Part shown: in pieces, positions 22,455-31,960 of the stretch
Position numbering within the stretch: the first letter of the stretch is position 1
How the letters are laid out: each line of letters opens with the position of its first letter
Notes under the pieces: model-generated
What the model saw: the letters and a program-made list of their open reading frames with translations, nothing else
The model's database searches: none
Told to the model about the DNA's origin: nothing
Origin: Microvirga lupini
Lineage (GTDB): Bacteria; Pseudomonadota; Alphaproteobacteria; Rhizobiales; Beijerinckiaceae
NCBI GenBank assembly: GCA_000517005.1
Contig: KI911996.1
Coordinates: forward strand, 93,518 to 134,699
Length of the DNA: 41,182 bases
Direction of reading: 5' to 3'
Made by a program: the position numbers and the translations under genes

Positions 22455-24482
22455 ATGATTACCCTGACATTCCCCGATGGCGCCCAGCGCCAGTACGAAT
22501 CCGGCATCACCGGCCGCGAGATCGTGGAAGGCATCGCCAAGTCGCTCGCCAAGCGCACTGTCGCCATGGCTCTCGACGGCACAGTCGCCGATCTCTCCGA
22601 TCCGATCGCCAAGGATGCCAAGATCGAATTTCTGAACCGCGAGGATCCGCGCGCGCTGGAGCTGATCCGGCACGATGCCGCGCACGTGCTCGCGGAGGCC
22701 GTGCAGGAGCTCTTCCCGGGGACGCAGGTCACCATCGGCCCGGTGATCGAGAACGGCTTCTACTACGACTTCGCCCGCAACGAGCCCTTCACACCGGAGG
22801 ATTTCCCTGCCATCGAGGCGAAGATGCGCGAGATCATCGCGCGGGACAAACCCTTCACCAAGGAGGTCTGGAGCCGCGACAAGGCTAGGCAGATCTTCAA
22901 AGAGAAGGGCGAGATGTACAAGGTCGAGCTCGTGGATGCGATCCCGGAAGGCCAGGATCTCAAGATCTACTTCCAGGGTGACTGGTTCGACCTGTGCCGT
23001 GGCCCGCACATGACCTCGACGGGCAAGATCGGCAACGCCTTCAAGCTCATGAAGGTGGCAGGTGCCTATTGGCGCGGTGACTCGAACAACGCGATGCTCA
23101 CCCGCATCTACGCGACCGCCTGGGCGAACCAGGAAGACCTCGACAACTACCTGAAGCAGCTCGAGGAGGCCGAGAAGCGCGATCACCGCCGCCTCGGGCG
23201 CGAGATGGACCTGTTCCACTTCCAGGAGGAAGGGCCGGGCGTCGTCTTCTGGCATTCCAAGGGCTGGACGATCTTCCAGGAGCTGATCGCCTATATGCGC
23301 CGCCGCCTGAAGGCGGACTACAAGGAGGTCAACGCGCCTCAGGTGCTCGACGCCTCGCTGTGGGAGACCTCAGGCCACTGGGGCTGGTATCGCGAGAACA
23401 TGTTCGCCGTGCAATCGGCAGGAGACGAGGCGGAGGACAAGCGCGTCTTCGCTCTCAAGCCGATGAACTGCCCAGGCCACGTGCAGATCTTCAAGCATGG
23501 GCTGAAGTCCTATCGCGATCTGCCGCTGCGCCTTGCCGAGTTCGGCGCCGTGCATCGTTACGAACCCTCGGGTGCGATGCATGGCCTGATGCGCGTGCGC
23601 GGCTTCACGCAGGACGATGCGCATATCTTCTGCACGGAAGATCAGATGGCCGAGGAATGCCTGAAGATCAACGACCTGATCCTCTCGACCTACGCCGATT
23701 TCGGCTTCGACGAGATCATCGTGAAGCTCTCGACCCGTCCTGACAAGCGCGTCGGTACGGATGAAATGTGGGATCACGCGGAAGACGTGATGACCCGCGT
23801 CCTGAAGCAGATCGAGGAGCAATCCGGCGGGCGCATCAAAACCTCGATCAACCCGGGCGAGGGCGCGTTCTACGGGCCGAAGTTCGAGTATGTGCTGCGC
23901 GACGCCATCGGCCGCGACTGGCAATGCGGCACGACGCAGGTGGATTTCAACCTGCCGGAACGGTTCGGCGCGTTCTATGTCGACCAGGACGGCCAGAAGA
24001 AGACGCCCGTCATGGTGCACCGTGCGATCTGCGGCTCCATGGAGCGTTTCACCGGCATCCTGATCGAGCACTTCGCCGGCCACTTCCCGCTCTGGCTCGC
24101 ACCCGTGCAGGCGGTGGTCGCCACCATCACGTCCGAAGGCGATGAATACGCCATGGAGGTGGTGCGCGCCGCCGAGGCCGCAGGCCTTCGCGTCGAAGCG
24201 GATCTGCGCAACGAGAAGATCAACTACAAGGTCCGCGAGCACTCGCTCGTGAAGGTGCCTGTGCTTCTCGTGGTGGGCCGGAAGGAGGCCGCGGAGCGGA
24301 CGGTTTCGATCCGCCGCCTGGGAAGCCCCAACCAGCAGACCATGACCCTCGACGAGGCCTTGAAGGTTCTCGCTGCCGAGGCCGTTACGCCGGATCGTAG
24401 ACGAGTGGCGAAGGCTGTCTCCGAGCCGGAAGGTCACGTGACGCTCGATGGTCATCACGTGGTCGAGCGGACGATCGTCTAA
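22455..24482 (+). CDS. thrS: threonyl-tRNA synthetase
   Basis: The 675-aa product has the full ThrRS order: TGS domain ([20 protein letters not shown]), the SAD editing domain ([28 protein letters not shown]), class II catalytic core with the zinc ligand Cys in [13 protein letters not shown], motif 2 ([13 protein letters not shown]), motif 3 ([21 protein letters not shown]), and the anticodon-binding domain ([14 protein letters not shown]). It charges tRNA-Thr and edits Ser. AGGAGA precedes ATG 22455. The C-terminus is about 30 residues longer than many bacterial ThrRS, after [10 protein letters not shown]. The end is followed by a long hairpin. Confidence 0.97.
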   Translation: MITLTFPDGAQRQYESGITGREIVEGIAKSLAKRTVAMALDGTVADLSDPIAKDAKIEFLNREDPRALELIRHDAAHVLAEAVQELFPGTQVTIGPVIENGFYYDFARNEPFTPEDFPAIEAKMREIIARDKPFTKEVWSRDKARQIFKEKGEMYKVELVDAIPEGQDLKIYFQGDWFDLCRGPHMTSTGKIGNAFKLMKVAGAYWRGDSNNAMLTRIYATAWANQEDLDNYLKQLEEAEKRDHRRLGREMDLFHFQEEGPGVVFWHSKGWTIFQELIAYMRRRLKADYKEVNAPQVLDASLWETSGHWGWYRENMFAVQSAGDEAEDKRVFALKPMNCPGHVQIFKHGLKSYRDLPLRLAEFGAVHRYEPSGAMHGLMRVRGFTQDDAHIFCTEDQMAEECLKINDLILSTYADFGFDEIIVKLSTRPDKRVGTDEMWDHAEDVMTRVLKQIEEQSGGRIKTSINPGEGAFYGPKFEYVLRDAIGRDWQCGTTQVDFNLPERFGAFYVDQDGQKKTPVMVHRAICGSMERFTGILIEHFAGHFPLWLAPVQAVVATITSEGDEYAMEVVRAAEAAGLRVEADLRNEKINYKVREHSLVKVPVLLVVGRKEAAERTVSIRRLGSPNQQTMTLDEALKVLAAEAVTPDRRRVAKAVSEPEGHVTLDGHHVVERTIV

Positions 24483-24502
24483 TCGGTCGGGATATCCCTG
24501 TT

Positions 24503-24528
24503 TCCCTCCCCCTTTGACGGGGGAGGGA
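24503..24528. repeat. long GC-rich hairpin after thrS
   Basis: 10-bp stem TCCCTCCCCC/GGGGGAGGGA around TTTGAC. No T-run follows on the plus strand. It resembles the CCCTCCCC-type intergenic palindromes common in Rhizobiales more than a classical terminator. Confidence 0.55.
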
Positions 24529-24609
24529 GCCAACAAGTCCTGTGACTCCCGCGGACCCTCGCCCGTGTGCTACGATCTCTCAGCCTCTTCTGACAGAGAC
24601 TCCAAGTTG

Positions 24610-25461
24610 ATGCACGATCAACTGCTGACGCGATTGGTTGAGGCGCTCCGACCCGTCCAAGGCATTGCTGCCGTGGTGCTCGGCGGCTCGCGCGGGCGCG
24701 GAACGGCAGGCCCGAACTCCGACTATGACATCGGCCTTTACTATGAGCCTGATACGCCGCTCGACATGAAGGCATTGGACATCGCCATCAGTCCTTTGCG
24801 CGATAACCCTTCCTCCACAGTCACCCGGATTGGGGAATGGGGGCCTTGGATCAACGGTGGTGGATGGATCACGATTGGTGGCACCAAAGTCGATCTCCTC
24901 TACCGTGATCTAGAGGCGGTGCGAGCTGTCATCGCCGATGCGAAAGTCGGCCATGTCACCATGCATTACCAGCCCGGACACCCTCACGGCTTCTGCTCCG
25001 CAATCTGGATGGGCGAGGTGGCGACATGCCGGGTGCTTCATGACCCGCACGGACTTGTCGGTAGGCTGAAGAGCGAGACATGGCCTTACCCGCAGGCCCT
25101 GAGAGATGCACTTATCAAGTGCTTCGGCTGGGAGGTGGATTTTGCGATTGAAAATGCTGAGATTGCAGCAAGACGGGCTGAGAGCACCCACGTCGCCGGA
25201 TGCACTTACCGTGCGCTGTGTTGCATTGCCCAGGTGCTGTTTGCCCTGAACGGGCAATATCTCATCAACGAGAAGGGTGCCGTCGCAGAAGCTGCAACCT
25301 TGCCCATCACACTTGAAGGCCTGACTGAGAGGGCAGAAGATATTTGGAAATCAATAGGCGACAGGAATTTCGAGGGCACGCTGCGGCGCTTGAACAGCCT
25401 CGCCGACAGGTTACAAACTGTCCTCACGGAAGAAAGCCTATCTCAGGCGAACCTGAGATAG
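24610..25461 (+). CDS. nucleotidyltransferase-domain protein
   Basis: From ATG 24610 the 283-aa product has the polymerase-beta-type nucleotidyltransferase motif VLGGSRGRGTAGPNSDYDIG (GS then D38/D40), a third acidic strand in IGGTKVDLLYRD, and a helical C-terminal half (GWEVDFAIENAEIAARRAE, YRALCCIAQVLFALNGQYL). This resembles aminoglycoside- or antibiotic-type nucleotidyltransferases and DUF4037-like proteins. No HEPN partner adjoins it, so it is not an obvious MNT/HEPN toxin pair. Codon use looks somewhat less GC-biased than thrS. The substrate is unknown. Confidence 0.75.
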   Translation: MHDQLLTRLVEALRPVQGIAAVVLGGSRGRGTAGPNSDYDIGLYYEPDTPLDMKALDIAISPLRDNPSSTVTRIGEWGPWINGGGWITIGGTKVDLLYRDLEAVRAVIADAKVGHVTMHYQPGHPHGFCSAIWMGEVATCRVLHDPHGLVGRLKSETWPYPQALRDALIKCFGWEVDFAIENAEIAARRAESTHVAGCTYRALCCIAQVLFALNGQYLINEKGAVAEAATLPITLEGLTERAEDIWKSIGDRNFEGTLRRLNSLADRLQTVLTEESLSQANLR

Positions 25462-25463
25462 GC
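25436..25463 (-). terminator. hairpin terminating the CBS-BON gene (and overlapping a stop codon)
   Basis: Perfect 12-bp stem GCCTATCTCAGG/CCTGAGATAGGC with loop CGAA. On the minus strand TTTCTT follows, 28 bp after the CBS-BON stop. On the plus strand its second arm contains the TAG of the nucleotidyltransferase gene. Confidence 0.65.
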
Positions 25464-25490
25464 TGACAAACCTCTCGATCTCATAAGGTC

Positions 25491-26864
25491 TTAGGTTGTC
25501 TGCCGTTGGCGACCGGTCGTGCGGCCACCGGGAGGCGTTCCGGCGGTGGTGCCTGCTGGGCCGCTGCCGGGATTTCCCGTCGCCGCAACCGCATCACCTG
25601 CCTCCGTCCCGGTGACATGGGTTCCCTGACGCTGGCCGACGCGCAGGTTGTTCTGCACGTGGCTCACACCCGATACGGCTTCCGCCAGATCCTCGGCGCG
25701 CCGCTTCTCGTTGCGGTCGCGGACCGTGCCTGACAGGGTTACTTCCCGGTTCTGAACCTGCACCTCGATCTCCGATGCGTCGATCATGGCATCGTCGGTC
25801 AAGCGCTCGTTGATGTCCTCGCGGATGCGCTCGTCGGAGCGCTGGTAGCCCTTCGGTCCGCGGCCCTGATGCTCGCCCCGGCGCACCTCGCCGCGGCTGG
25901 CGGTCGCGTCGTTGCCGAAGCGCGTATTGCCCGGACCCATGCCGTAATTGCTGTGATCGCGCCGCTCGTTGACGAGGCTCCAGGTGCGCTCGCGGTCCTG
26001 CATGCGGCGATCGTCCTCGCTGCTGTCGTCGCCGGGACGGGCCCGCTCGCCGGTGATGGTGGAGGCGCCGTAGCGCTTCGGATGATAGCCTCTGCCCGCG
26101 GAGCCGCGGCTTGCATATTCGTCGCCGTAGTTTTGGTAGCCATCACCGCCGAAACCGCCGCGCATGCGGGCATTGCGGGTGCCTTCCTCGCCGGGATGGC
26201 CGAAGCTGCCGAAGGCGGCACGCACGTCATCCTCGTCGCGGAAGCGGAACTGCCCGCGGCCACGATTGCGCGAACGGCCTTCCCGGCCGCGCCAATCCTC
26301 GCGGTAGTCGTGCGGGCGATGGCGCCAGTCGTCATCCTCGTTGATCAGTCGCCGATCCAATTCGCGCCGCTCGTCATCGGTCAGGCGGGCCTGTCCGCCG
26401 CCCCGGGTCTGGTCGGCACGCGCGGCCGTCGGAGTACCGGTCCGGTCAGGTTCCGAGGGGGTGGAGATGCGATGCAGGGCACGGGAGGCGTCGCCCTCGC
26501 TGTCCGTCGCGAGATCGCCGAGCGCGACGATGCCGACCAGATGCTTGTCGTGATCGACCACCGGCAATCGCCGGATCTGATGATCGCTCATCAACTCGAC
26601 GATGTGGTTGACATCATCGTCATCGAAGCACCACCACACATTGTCGGACATGATATCACGCACGCGCGTCGTGTCGGGGGGCAGCCCTGCTGCCGTTGCC
26701 CGGACAGTGATGTCCCGGTCGGTCACCATGCCGCGCAGGCGGCGTCCGTCGCAGACGGGCAGGACGCCGACATTCATCTCATCCATGAGACGCGCCGCTT
26801 CCTGGATCGTCCGGTCCGGACTCACCACGCGCACGTTGCGGGTCATGATCTCTGCGATTTTCAT
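25491..26864 (-). CDS. CBS pair - disordered linker - BON domain fusion
   Basis: The 457-aa product has a CBS pair at residues about 1-128 (IMTRNVRVVSPDRTIQEAA, VTDRDITVRA, SDHQIRRLPVVDHDKHLVG). A long low-complexity linker follows at about 130-340, rich in Arg, Gly, Asp and Tyr (RGREGRSRNRGRGQFRFRDE, MRGGFGGDGYQNYGDEYA). Then comes a BON domain at about 343-410 (SDERIREDINERLTDDAMID, EVTLSGTVRD, VSGVSHVQNNLRV) and a Gly/Thr/Pro-rich tail. CBS domains sense adenosine ligands; BON domains bind membranes or lipids. No signal peptide is visible, so it is cytoplasmic as far as seen. It probably couples an energy signal to an envelope stress response, by inference. Confidence 0.82.
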   Translation of the reverse strand: MKIAEIMTRNVRVVSPDRTIQEAARLMDEMNVGVLPVCDGRRLRGMVTDRDITVRATAAGLPPDTTRVRDIMSDNVWWCFDDDDVNHIVELMSDHQIRRLPVVDHDKHLVGIVALGDLATDSEGDASRALHRISTPSEPDRTGTPTAARADQTRGGGQARLTDDERRELDRRLINEDDDWRHRPHDYREDWRGREGRSRNRGRGQFRFRDEDDVRAAFGSFGHPGEEGTRNARMRGGFGGDGYQNYGDEYASRGSAGRGYHPKRYGASTITGERARPGDDSSEDDRRMQDRERTWSLVNERRDHSNYGMGPGNTRFGNDATASRGEVRRGEHQGRGPKGYQRSDERIREDINERLTDDAMIDASEIEVQVQNREVTLSGTVRDRNEKRRAEDLAEAVSGVSHVQNNLRVGQRQGTHVTGTEAGDAVAATGNPGSGPAGTTAGTPPGGRTTGRQRQTT

Positions 26865-26968
26865 GAGCTTTCTCCAGCAAGGTCACGCCTTGGGAGTACA
26901 GGCTCATGCGCGGCGCGACCGATCATTGACTGACCGTCAATGCCGCGAGGACTGAAAGGTTCAGTGCA

Positions 26969-27871
26969 TTACGGGGTAGCGATGATCTCGATGTCCCGGT
27001 CGAGTCCGCTTTCGATCTTGAACTCGCGGGTATAGACCTTGCCCTCGTGGCGCGCGATCAGGACGTATTCGCCCTCGGCCAGCGTGACTGACGGGAAGGC
27101 GCCGATAGCCTCGCGGATCACGTCGCCGCCGGGAGTGAGCACGCTGAAGGCCGTGCCGGCGAAGGCCTCGCCACCGGCCGAACCGACCAGCTTGAGCGTC
27201 ACCGTCGCAGCCCGGTGATTCAGGGTTGCTTCGGTGACGCGCCCCGATTCCACCTTCAGGTCGCTGCGCATGATGGCGTTGGCGTCGCCATAGGTGGAAA
27301 CCACGTGATAGGTCCCCTCGGGCAGACGGATCATGTCGTTTGCCTTGGCATCGGCGATCACGAGACGCCCTTCGGAGTTCTGCGCTTCCGGCACATAGAC
27401 CGAGAAAGTGATGCGGTTTACCGGAATCGGGTTTCCGCTCACGGCGCCTTTCAACTGAAGAGCGCCGGCATTGATGGCGAGCCGCTCGTTGAGGTTGCCG
27501 CGCTGGACGCTGATCCGCTTCGATGCGCTCGCAAAGCCGTAGGCCACGTGGATGATGTAATTGCCCGGCGAGAGGGTGAAGCTCGGCATGGGGCTGGTGG
27601 AGCGGGCGACGATGTTGGGCTGGGATGCGTCCCCGCGATCCTCATAGATGCGCCACACAAGTCCCGAGCGGATCGGCTCGTTGCTCCCGGCAAAGGTCGC
27701 ACCAGCATTCAGCGTCACTTGCCCGACGGAGATCGGGGGGAAGCTCTGCGACATGGACGGCACGGCAGGCGACTGAGCCGAGGCGGAGCTGGCTGCGGCG
27801 AGGCCGAGCAGGCCAAAAATCCAAATGCGTTGTTTCACAAACAAGATCATCGATTGAAAATCGGCTCTCAT
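26969..27871 (-). CDS. exported beta-sandwich-rich protein, partner of the YfhO-like gene
   Basis: The start ATG 27871 shares ATGA with the stop of the upstream gene, implying translational coupling; ATG 27850 is a second candidate. A signal peptide (RIWIFGLLGLAAASSASA) is cut before QSP. The mature part of about 270 aa has repeated strands such as LVWRIYEDRG, FTLSPGNYIIHVAYGFA, IRLPEGTYHVVSTYGDAN and VTLAEGEYVLIARHEGK. The recurrent PEG/SPG-x-Y-x-hydrophobic turns look like PEGA or carboxypeptidase-regulatory-like domains (three units). It is likely periplasmic. No catalytic motif is seen. Confidence 0.7.
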   Translation of the reverse strand: MRADFQSMILFVKQRIWIFGLLGLAAASSASAQSPAVPSMSQSFPPISVGQVTLNAGATFAGSNEPIRSGLVWRIYEDRGDASQPNIVARSTSPMPSFTLSPGNYIIHVAYGFASASKRISVQRGNLNERLAINAGALQLKGAVSGNPIPVNRITFSVYVPEAQNSEGRLVIADAKANDMIRLPEGTYHVVSTYGDANAIMRSDLKVESGRVTEATLNHRAATVTLKLVGSAGGEAFAGTAFSVLTPGGDVIREAIGAFPSVTLAEGEYVLIARHEGKVYTREFKIESGLDRDIEIIATP

Positions 27872-30312
27872 TGGAGCGGGGAGGCAATGGCCGTCTGAAT
27901 CGGCTTCTCCTCGGTTTTGACGAGATCGGACGCGGCCGCAACCAGATTTTCGAGCGACATCGGACGGAAGTGAAACTCGACCCGATGCCTTCCGGGGCCG
28001 ATCTCGACGCCGCGGAACAGGAGGTTGGCGCGCAGGATCGGCCGGCGCTCGCCATCGACCCACGCTTCCCAGCCCGGATAATGGATGTCGTGCAGCACCA
28101 GAATGCCATTCTCGCTGTTCTCGACATCAAGCGTGACCGAGTTCCTCTGGTAGCTGACGATCCGCGCTTCCCCCTTGGCCTTCTCGCGGGCGGAGCCTGC
28201 CGGCGCGTAGGAAGCCTTGAGCAGCGGCATGCTTTCGTCGTCGATGAGAGCTTCGGTCTCGCGGTTGAATTCCGGCAATTCCTCCAGGCCCAGCACGGCT
28301 TCGGAATCGACGGGCGTCACATGGTGCGCCACATAGGCGCGCGGAACGGAGGTGTTCAGACGGTAGATCCACATCCGCCCGGTTCCGTAGACGACCTCGG
28401 CGCCGGTCAGGCGGGGGAAATGGCGCGGCAGTTTCTCAATCGGGCGGTCGAGCACGACGTAGTCGAGTCCGAGCAGGCTTGCGAGTGCGCACTTGTAGCC
28501 GCGGAAACTCGTCGGGAAGCGGCGCAGATTGGGATCTTCCGCGTTCTCCCCAGGGCCGATGGCGCGTTCGTAATCGGCCAGGCGCAAGGGGTTGTAGCCG
28601 ATGATGTCCTCGATCCCGAGGACCATGGACGCATTCTGCCAGGCGCCCTTCAGGCCAAGGATCTCGACGCGGGGATATTCGCCCCTCGCGTGGCGGTCTG
28701 CCAGCTCGCGCTTGAGGATCTGAAGGCCCTGCAGCTGCTCGGGCGGCAGCTTCGTGAAGACGGTGTAACGCTCGGCAGGTTCCGCATTCAGCGCCGACGC
28801 CGCGTGACGGCCGATCAACTCCGCACCGGTCAAGGTCACCAGCACGAGGGTCAGCGCTTCGCGCCAGCGTGAGACGCCGCTCATCCTGGTGATCACGGCG
28901 ATGGCCAGGGCTGCCGCGGCAAGGCTCACGCCGATCTCGATAAGGGCAGGAGAGACATGTCCCCCCTTGATGGCAAAGGCTAAGGCGCTGGCAATGGCGG
29001 CGACCAGGAGGCCCAGCGCCAGGAGCGGCTGGGCCGCCCAGAGCCGCCCGAGCTCGGCCCGGTTCCAACGCGGCAGGCCTTCCGTAACGTAGCGATGGAC
29101 GAGGTAGCCTGCGGCAAAGGCCAAGGCGATGTTGATGAGGAAGGTCGCGTCGGCCGGCCTGCGGTAGAGGTTCACGCCCGGGATGTGATCGAAGATGACC
29201 TCGAAGCCGGGCGTATAGCGCCCGAGCGCATAGAACAGGGCGATGATGCCGACGATAAGGAAGAACCGGAACTCGCGGGCGAACAGGCGCCCGCCTGCGA
29301 TGCCGTGCCAGAGGAGCAGAAGAGCCGGGATCGTGCCGATGAACAGGTAGTTGGTCGCCCTGTCCGTCCAGGTTCCCTCGGACAGGCTGTGCCAGTCCGG
29401 TCCCCAGTAATCGTAGGTCCATCGCAGGGAGCCGAAGACATTGCCGAACAGGATCGTCGCCAGGCTCTCCGGAGGCAGGGATCCCATGGCGGCCACTCCG
29501 AAGCCGAAGGAGGGGCGCGTCGACGTGGCGAGGAACTGCATCGTCAGCACGACCGGCACGGCGAGAAGCGCGCCGCCGACCAGTCCCATGAAGGCCAGGA
29601 GCCCGAGGCGGGACTTGAGATAGGCGAAGGGCCGGGGCGCACTCCAGATCCGCTGCACGGCCAGCGCGATGAGCGTCAGGGCGCAGAGGAAGGCGACCTG
29701 ATCCCGCCCGATGACCATCATGGCGGCGCTGACGGCGAACAGGAGCCCATAAAGGTACGAGCGGCGGTCGAGGGCTTCCTCCAGGAGCCAGAAGGCAAGC
29801 GGGAAGAAGCCGTAGCTGAAGATCATGCCGGTATGCTGGAGCCGGGCCGTGGCGGAGCCGCCGAGCATGAAGACGAGAGCGGCCACCACGGCTCCCGCCG
29901 AGTGCCATCCTCTCCGGCGGAACAGGGGCACGAAAGCCAGCGCTCCGGGGAGGAAATGGGCGAACACGACCACGTCGAAGAGTTGCATGGACGGCTCGGG
30001 GACGAGCCACCCGAACAGCAGCATGGTGGGCGTGAAGAGCAGGGATTGGGGATCTGCCGCCGAGGGATGTCCGCCGAAATGATAGGGGTTCCACAGGGGA
30101 AGCTCGCCATGGGCAAGGGCGCTGCCCAGGTAGCGCAGGGTCGGATAGAACTGGTTCTTCGAGTCCCAGGGGACGACTGTCCCGGTCAGGGGCCAGATGG
30201 AGGCGGCCAGGGCCCAGGCTGCAAGGATGAGAGCGAAGGCCATCAGCGCCTGGCGCTGCGGCCAGGCTGTCAGGGAGGGGGGACTGTCCAGTCCGGAAAT
30301 CGATGTCTGCAT
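27868..30312 (-). CDS. YfhO-family membrane protein (glycosyltransferase-like)
   Basis: The 814-aa product begins near MQTSISGLDSPP and has about twelve membrane helices in its first 500 residues, then a soluble C-terminal part (about 510-800) ending in a helix and a beta-rich region (HDIHYPGWEAWVDGERRPIL, FRGVEIGPGRHRVEFHFRP). That end is typical of YfhO proteins. The first lumenal loop has WDSKNQFYPTLRYL and LWNPYHFGGHP, as in YfhO and GT-C glycosyltransferases. It probably transfers sugars from a lipid donor to an envelope polymer; the acceptor is unknown. It overlaps the downstream exported protein by four bases. Confidence 0.78.
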   Translation of the reverse strand: MQTSISGLDSPPSLTAWPQRQALMAFALILAAWALAASIWPLTGTVVPWDSKNQFYPTLRYLGSALAHGELPLWNPYHFGGHPSAADPQSLLFTPTMLLFGWLVPEPSMQLFDVVVFAHFLPGALAFVPLFRRRGWHSAGAVVAALVFMLGGSATARLQHTGMIFSYGFFPLAFWLLEEALDRRSYLYGLLFAVSAAMMVIGRDQVAFLCALTLIALAVQRIWSAPRPFAYLKSRLGLLAFMGLVGGALLAVPVVLTMQFLATSTRPSFGFGVAAMGSLPPESLATILFGNVFGSLRWTYDYWGPDWHSLSEGTWTDRATNYLFIGTIPALLLLWHGIAGGRLFAREFRFFLIVGIIALFYALGRYTPGFEVIFDHIPGVNLYRRPADATFLINIALAFAAGYLVHRYVTEGLPRWNRAELGRLWAAQPLLALGLLVAAIASALAFAIKGGHVSPALIEIGVSLAAAALAIAVITRMSGVSRWREALTLVLVTLTGAELIGRHAASALNAEPAERYTVFTKLPPEQLQGLQILKRELADRHARGEYPRVEILGLKGAWQNASMVLGIEDIIGYNPLRLADYERAIGPGENAEDPNLRRFPTSFRGYKCALASLLGLDYVVLDRPIEKLPRHFPRLTGAEVVYGTGRMWIYRLNTSVPRAYVAHHVTPVDSEAVLGLEELPEFNRETEALIDDESMPLLKASYAPAGSAREKAKGEARIVSYQRNSVTLDVENSENGILVLHDIHYPGWEAWVDGERRPILRANLLFRGVEIGPGRHRVEFHFRPMSLENLVAAASDLVKTEEKPIQTAIASPLQ

Positions 30313-30605
30313 TGCTCTCTAGCGGCGCCTCGCCAACTCACCTCTTCCCATGGGACCACCCTTCGGCATGCCTCAAGCATGCCGCCGGAGCCGTCTCGGG
30401 TTGAAACCTGCTTGGCGTCTGACCGCACTCCCCCTATACATCCGCTGCTGTTTCTGTTGTGACAGCGGCCAGTCCTTGGAATGCCCGCGCATCCTCAAGC
30501 GCAGCAAGACGGCGAGACGATGGCAAGCCGGGACTTGCTTGGTTCGCAGCCTGCGAGGGCATCCACCTACATTGTTCCACATTATTCAAGCCGGATGAAG
30601 ATCCC

Positions 30606-31169
30606 ATGAATGAGTGCCTCTCCCGCCTATTGCAGCGCCGTTCCGTCCCTCCGCGCTGGCTCGGCGAGCCGGGTCCGAGCGAGCAGGAGGTCGAAACCCT
30701 CCTGAAGGTCGCATCCCGGGTGCCGGATCATGGCAAGCTCGTTCCCTGGCGCTTCATCCTGATCCAGGGCGAGGGGCGGGGCCGCCTCGGAGGCGTCCTG
30801 GCTGCCGCTTTCCAGGCGGACAATCCCGGCGCCGGCGCGGAGCAGGTCGCTGCCGAGCGGGAGCGCTTCACGCAGGCACCTCTCGTCATCGCCGTGGTGT
30901 CCCGCGTGGTCCCGCATGTGAAAATCCCGGACTGGGAGCAGGTTCTCTCGGCCGGCGCGGTCTGCATGAACCTCCTCACCGGGGCGACCGCTCTCGGTTA
31001 TGGCGCCTCCTGGCTCTCGGGCTGGGCCGCGTTCGACCGGCGGGTGCTGGATGCTCTGGGGCTGAAGCCCGGTGAGAGAATTGCCGGCTTCGTTCATATC
31101 GGCACGGCCAAGGAGATCCCTTCCGATCGGGACAGGCCCAGCCTCGCCGACATCGTGACGCGGTTCTAA
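30606..31169 (+). CDS. nitroreductase family protein (YdjA-like)
   Basis: The 187-aa product has the small nitroreductase fold: MNECLSRLLQRRSVPP, the FMN-binding RVPDHGKLVPWRFILI, QAPLVIAVVSR, AGAVCMNLLTGATALGYGAS and a C-terminal GFVHIGTAKEIP. YdjA-type members reduce nitro or quinone compounds with NADPH and FMN and work as dimers. It stands alone; the divergent YfhO-type gene starts 293 bp upstream, a stretch without other genes except a GGCATG/CATGCC dyad near 30370. A palindromic repeat begins at the last base of its stop codon. Confidence 0.85.
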   Translation: MNECLSRLLQRRSVPPRWLGEPGPSEQEVETLLKVASRVPDHGKLVPWRFILIQGEGRGRLGGVLAAAFQADNPGAGAEQVAAERERFTQAPLVIAVVSRVVPHVKIPDWEQVLSAGAVCMNLLTGATALGYGASWLSGWAAFDRRVLDALGLKPGERIAGFVHIGTAKEIPSDRDRPSLADIVTRF

Positions 31170-31280
31170 GCATCGGACCCAAAAGTGGAAGGCACTTTTG
31201 GGATCTATCCGATGCTTCCTCTCTTAGCTGGCGCATCGTTCGGAGCGGAAAACCGGGTCCACTTTTCCGCACGATGCGCT
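31170..31280. repeat. two-module palindromic repeat, copy E
   Basis: Module X (GCATCGGACCCAAAAGTGG, CACTTTTGGGATCTATCCGA) followed by module Y (GGCGCATCG, CGGAAAACCGGGTCC, ACTTTTCCGCACGATGCG). It starts immediately after the nitroreductase TAA and ends at GCGCTAAC. Order and orientation match copies B and C. Confidence 0.9.
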
Positions 31281-31345
31281 AACAATTTCGTTCGTCGCGT
31301 TTCCTGCGGCGAACCGGTGGCCACTTCGCCGGGAAACGCTCCATC

Positions 31346-31954
31346 ATGTTCTACGAAACCTCGACCAACGCCCACGGCCTTCCGCATGATCCGTTCAAGG
31401 CCATCGTCTCGCCTCGGCCCATCGGCTGGATCACCGCCATGAGTGCGAAAGGAGAGGTGAATCTCTCGCCCTATTCGTTCTTCAACGCCGTCTCCGAGCG
31501 CCCGCCCATGGTGGCGTTCTCCTCGGCAGGCAAGAAGGATGCGTTGACCTTCATCGAGGAGACGGGGGAGTTCGTCTGCAATCTGGCGACCTATGACCTG
31601 CGCGAGCAGATGAACCTGACATCCGCCGTTCTGCCGCGGGGCGAGAACGAGATGGCGCATGCCGGGCTGAAGCCCGCGCCCTCCCACCTCGTGAGGCCGC
31701 CACGGGTGGCGGATGCCCTCGCGGCGCTCGAATGCAAATGGCTGCAGACCGTGCCGCTCAATCCTCTCGAGGGAGGCGAGCCGTCCTATTACCTCGTCAT
31801 CGGGCAGGTGGTCGGCATCCACATCGACGACCGCTACATCGTGAACGGCCTCGTCGACACTGCCGCCATGCGCCCCATCGCCCGCTCGGGCTACCGGGAC
31901 TACTTCGTGGCGACGCCCGAGACCAAGTTCTCGATCACGCGCCCGGGCGGCTGA
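31346..31954 (+). CDS. flavin reductase-like FMN-binding protein
   Basis: The 202-aa product has the flavin reductase (split-barrel) pattern: FKAIVSPRPIGWITAMSAKG, VNLSPYSFFNAVSERPPMVA, GEFVCNLATYDL. It binds FMN and probably supplies reduced flavin or reduces small substrates. No partner monooxygenase is adjacent, although an FAD hydroxylase lies in the window. It is preceded by repeat copy E and convergent with the CitE-like gene (6 bp between stops). Confidence 0.88.
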   Translation: MFYETSTNAHGLPHDPFKAIVSPRPIGWITAMSAKGEVNLSPYSFFNAVSERPPMVAFSSAGKKDALTFIEETGEFVCNLATYDLREQMNLTSAVLPRGENEMAHAGLKPAPSHLVRPPRVADALAALECKWLQTVPLNPLEGGEPSYYLVIGQVVGIHIDDRYIVNGLVDTAAMRPIARSGYRDYFVATPETKFSITRPGG

Positions 31955-31960
31955 GGCGCG

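Noticed and set aside
28436-30094. A 552-codon minus-strand frame inside the YfhO gene
   Set aside because: Arg/Pro-rich alternate-frame shadow of a GC-rich gene; it contradicts the membrane-helix pattern of the real frame.
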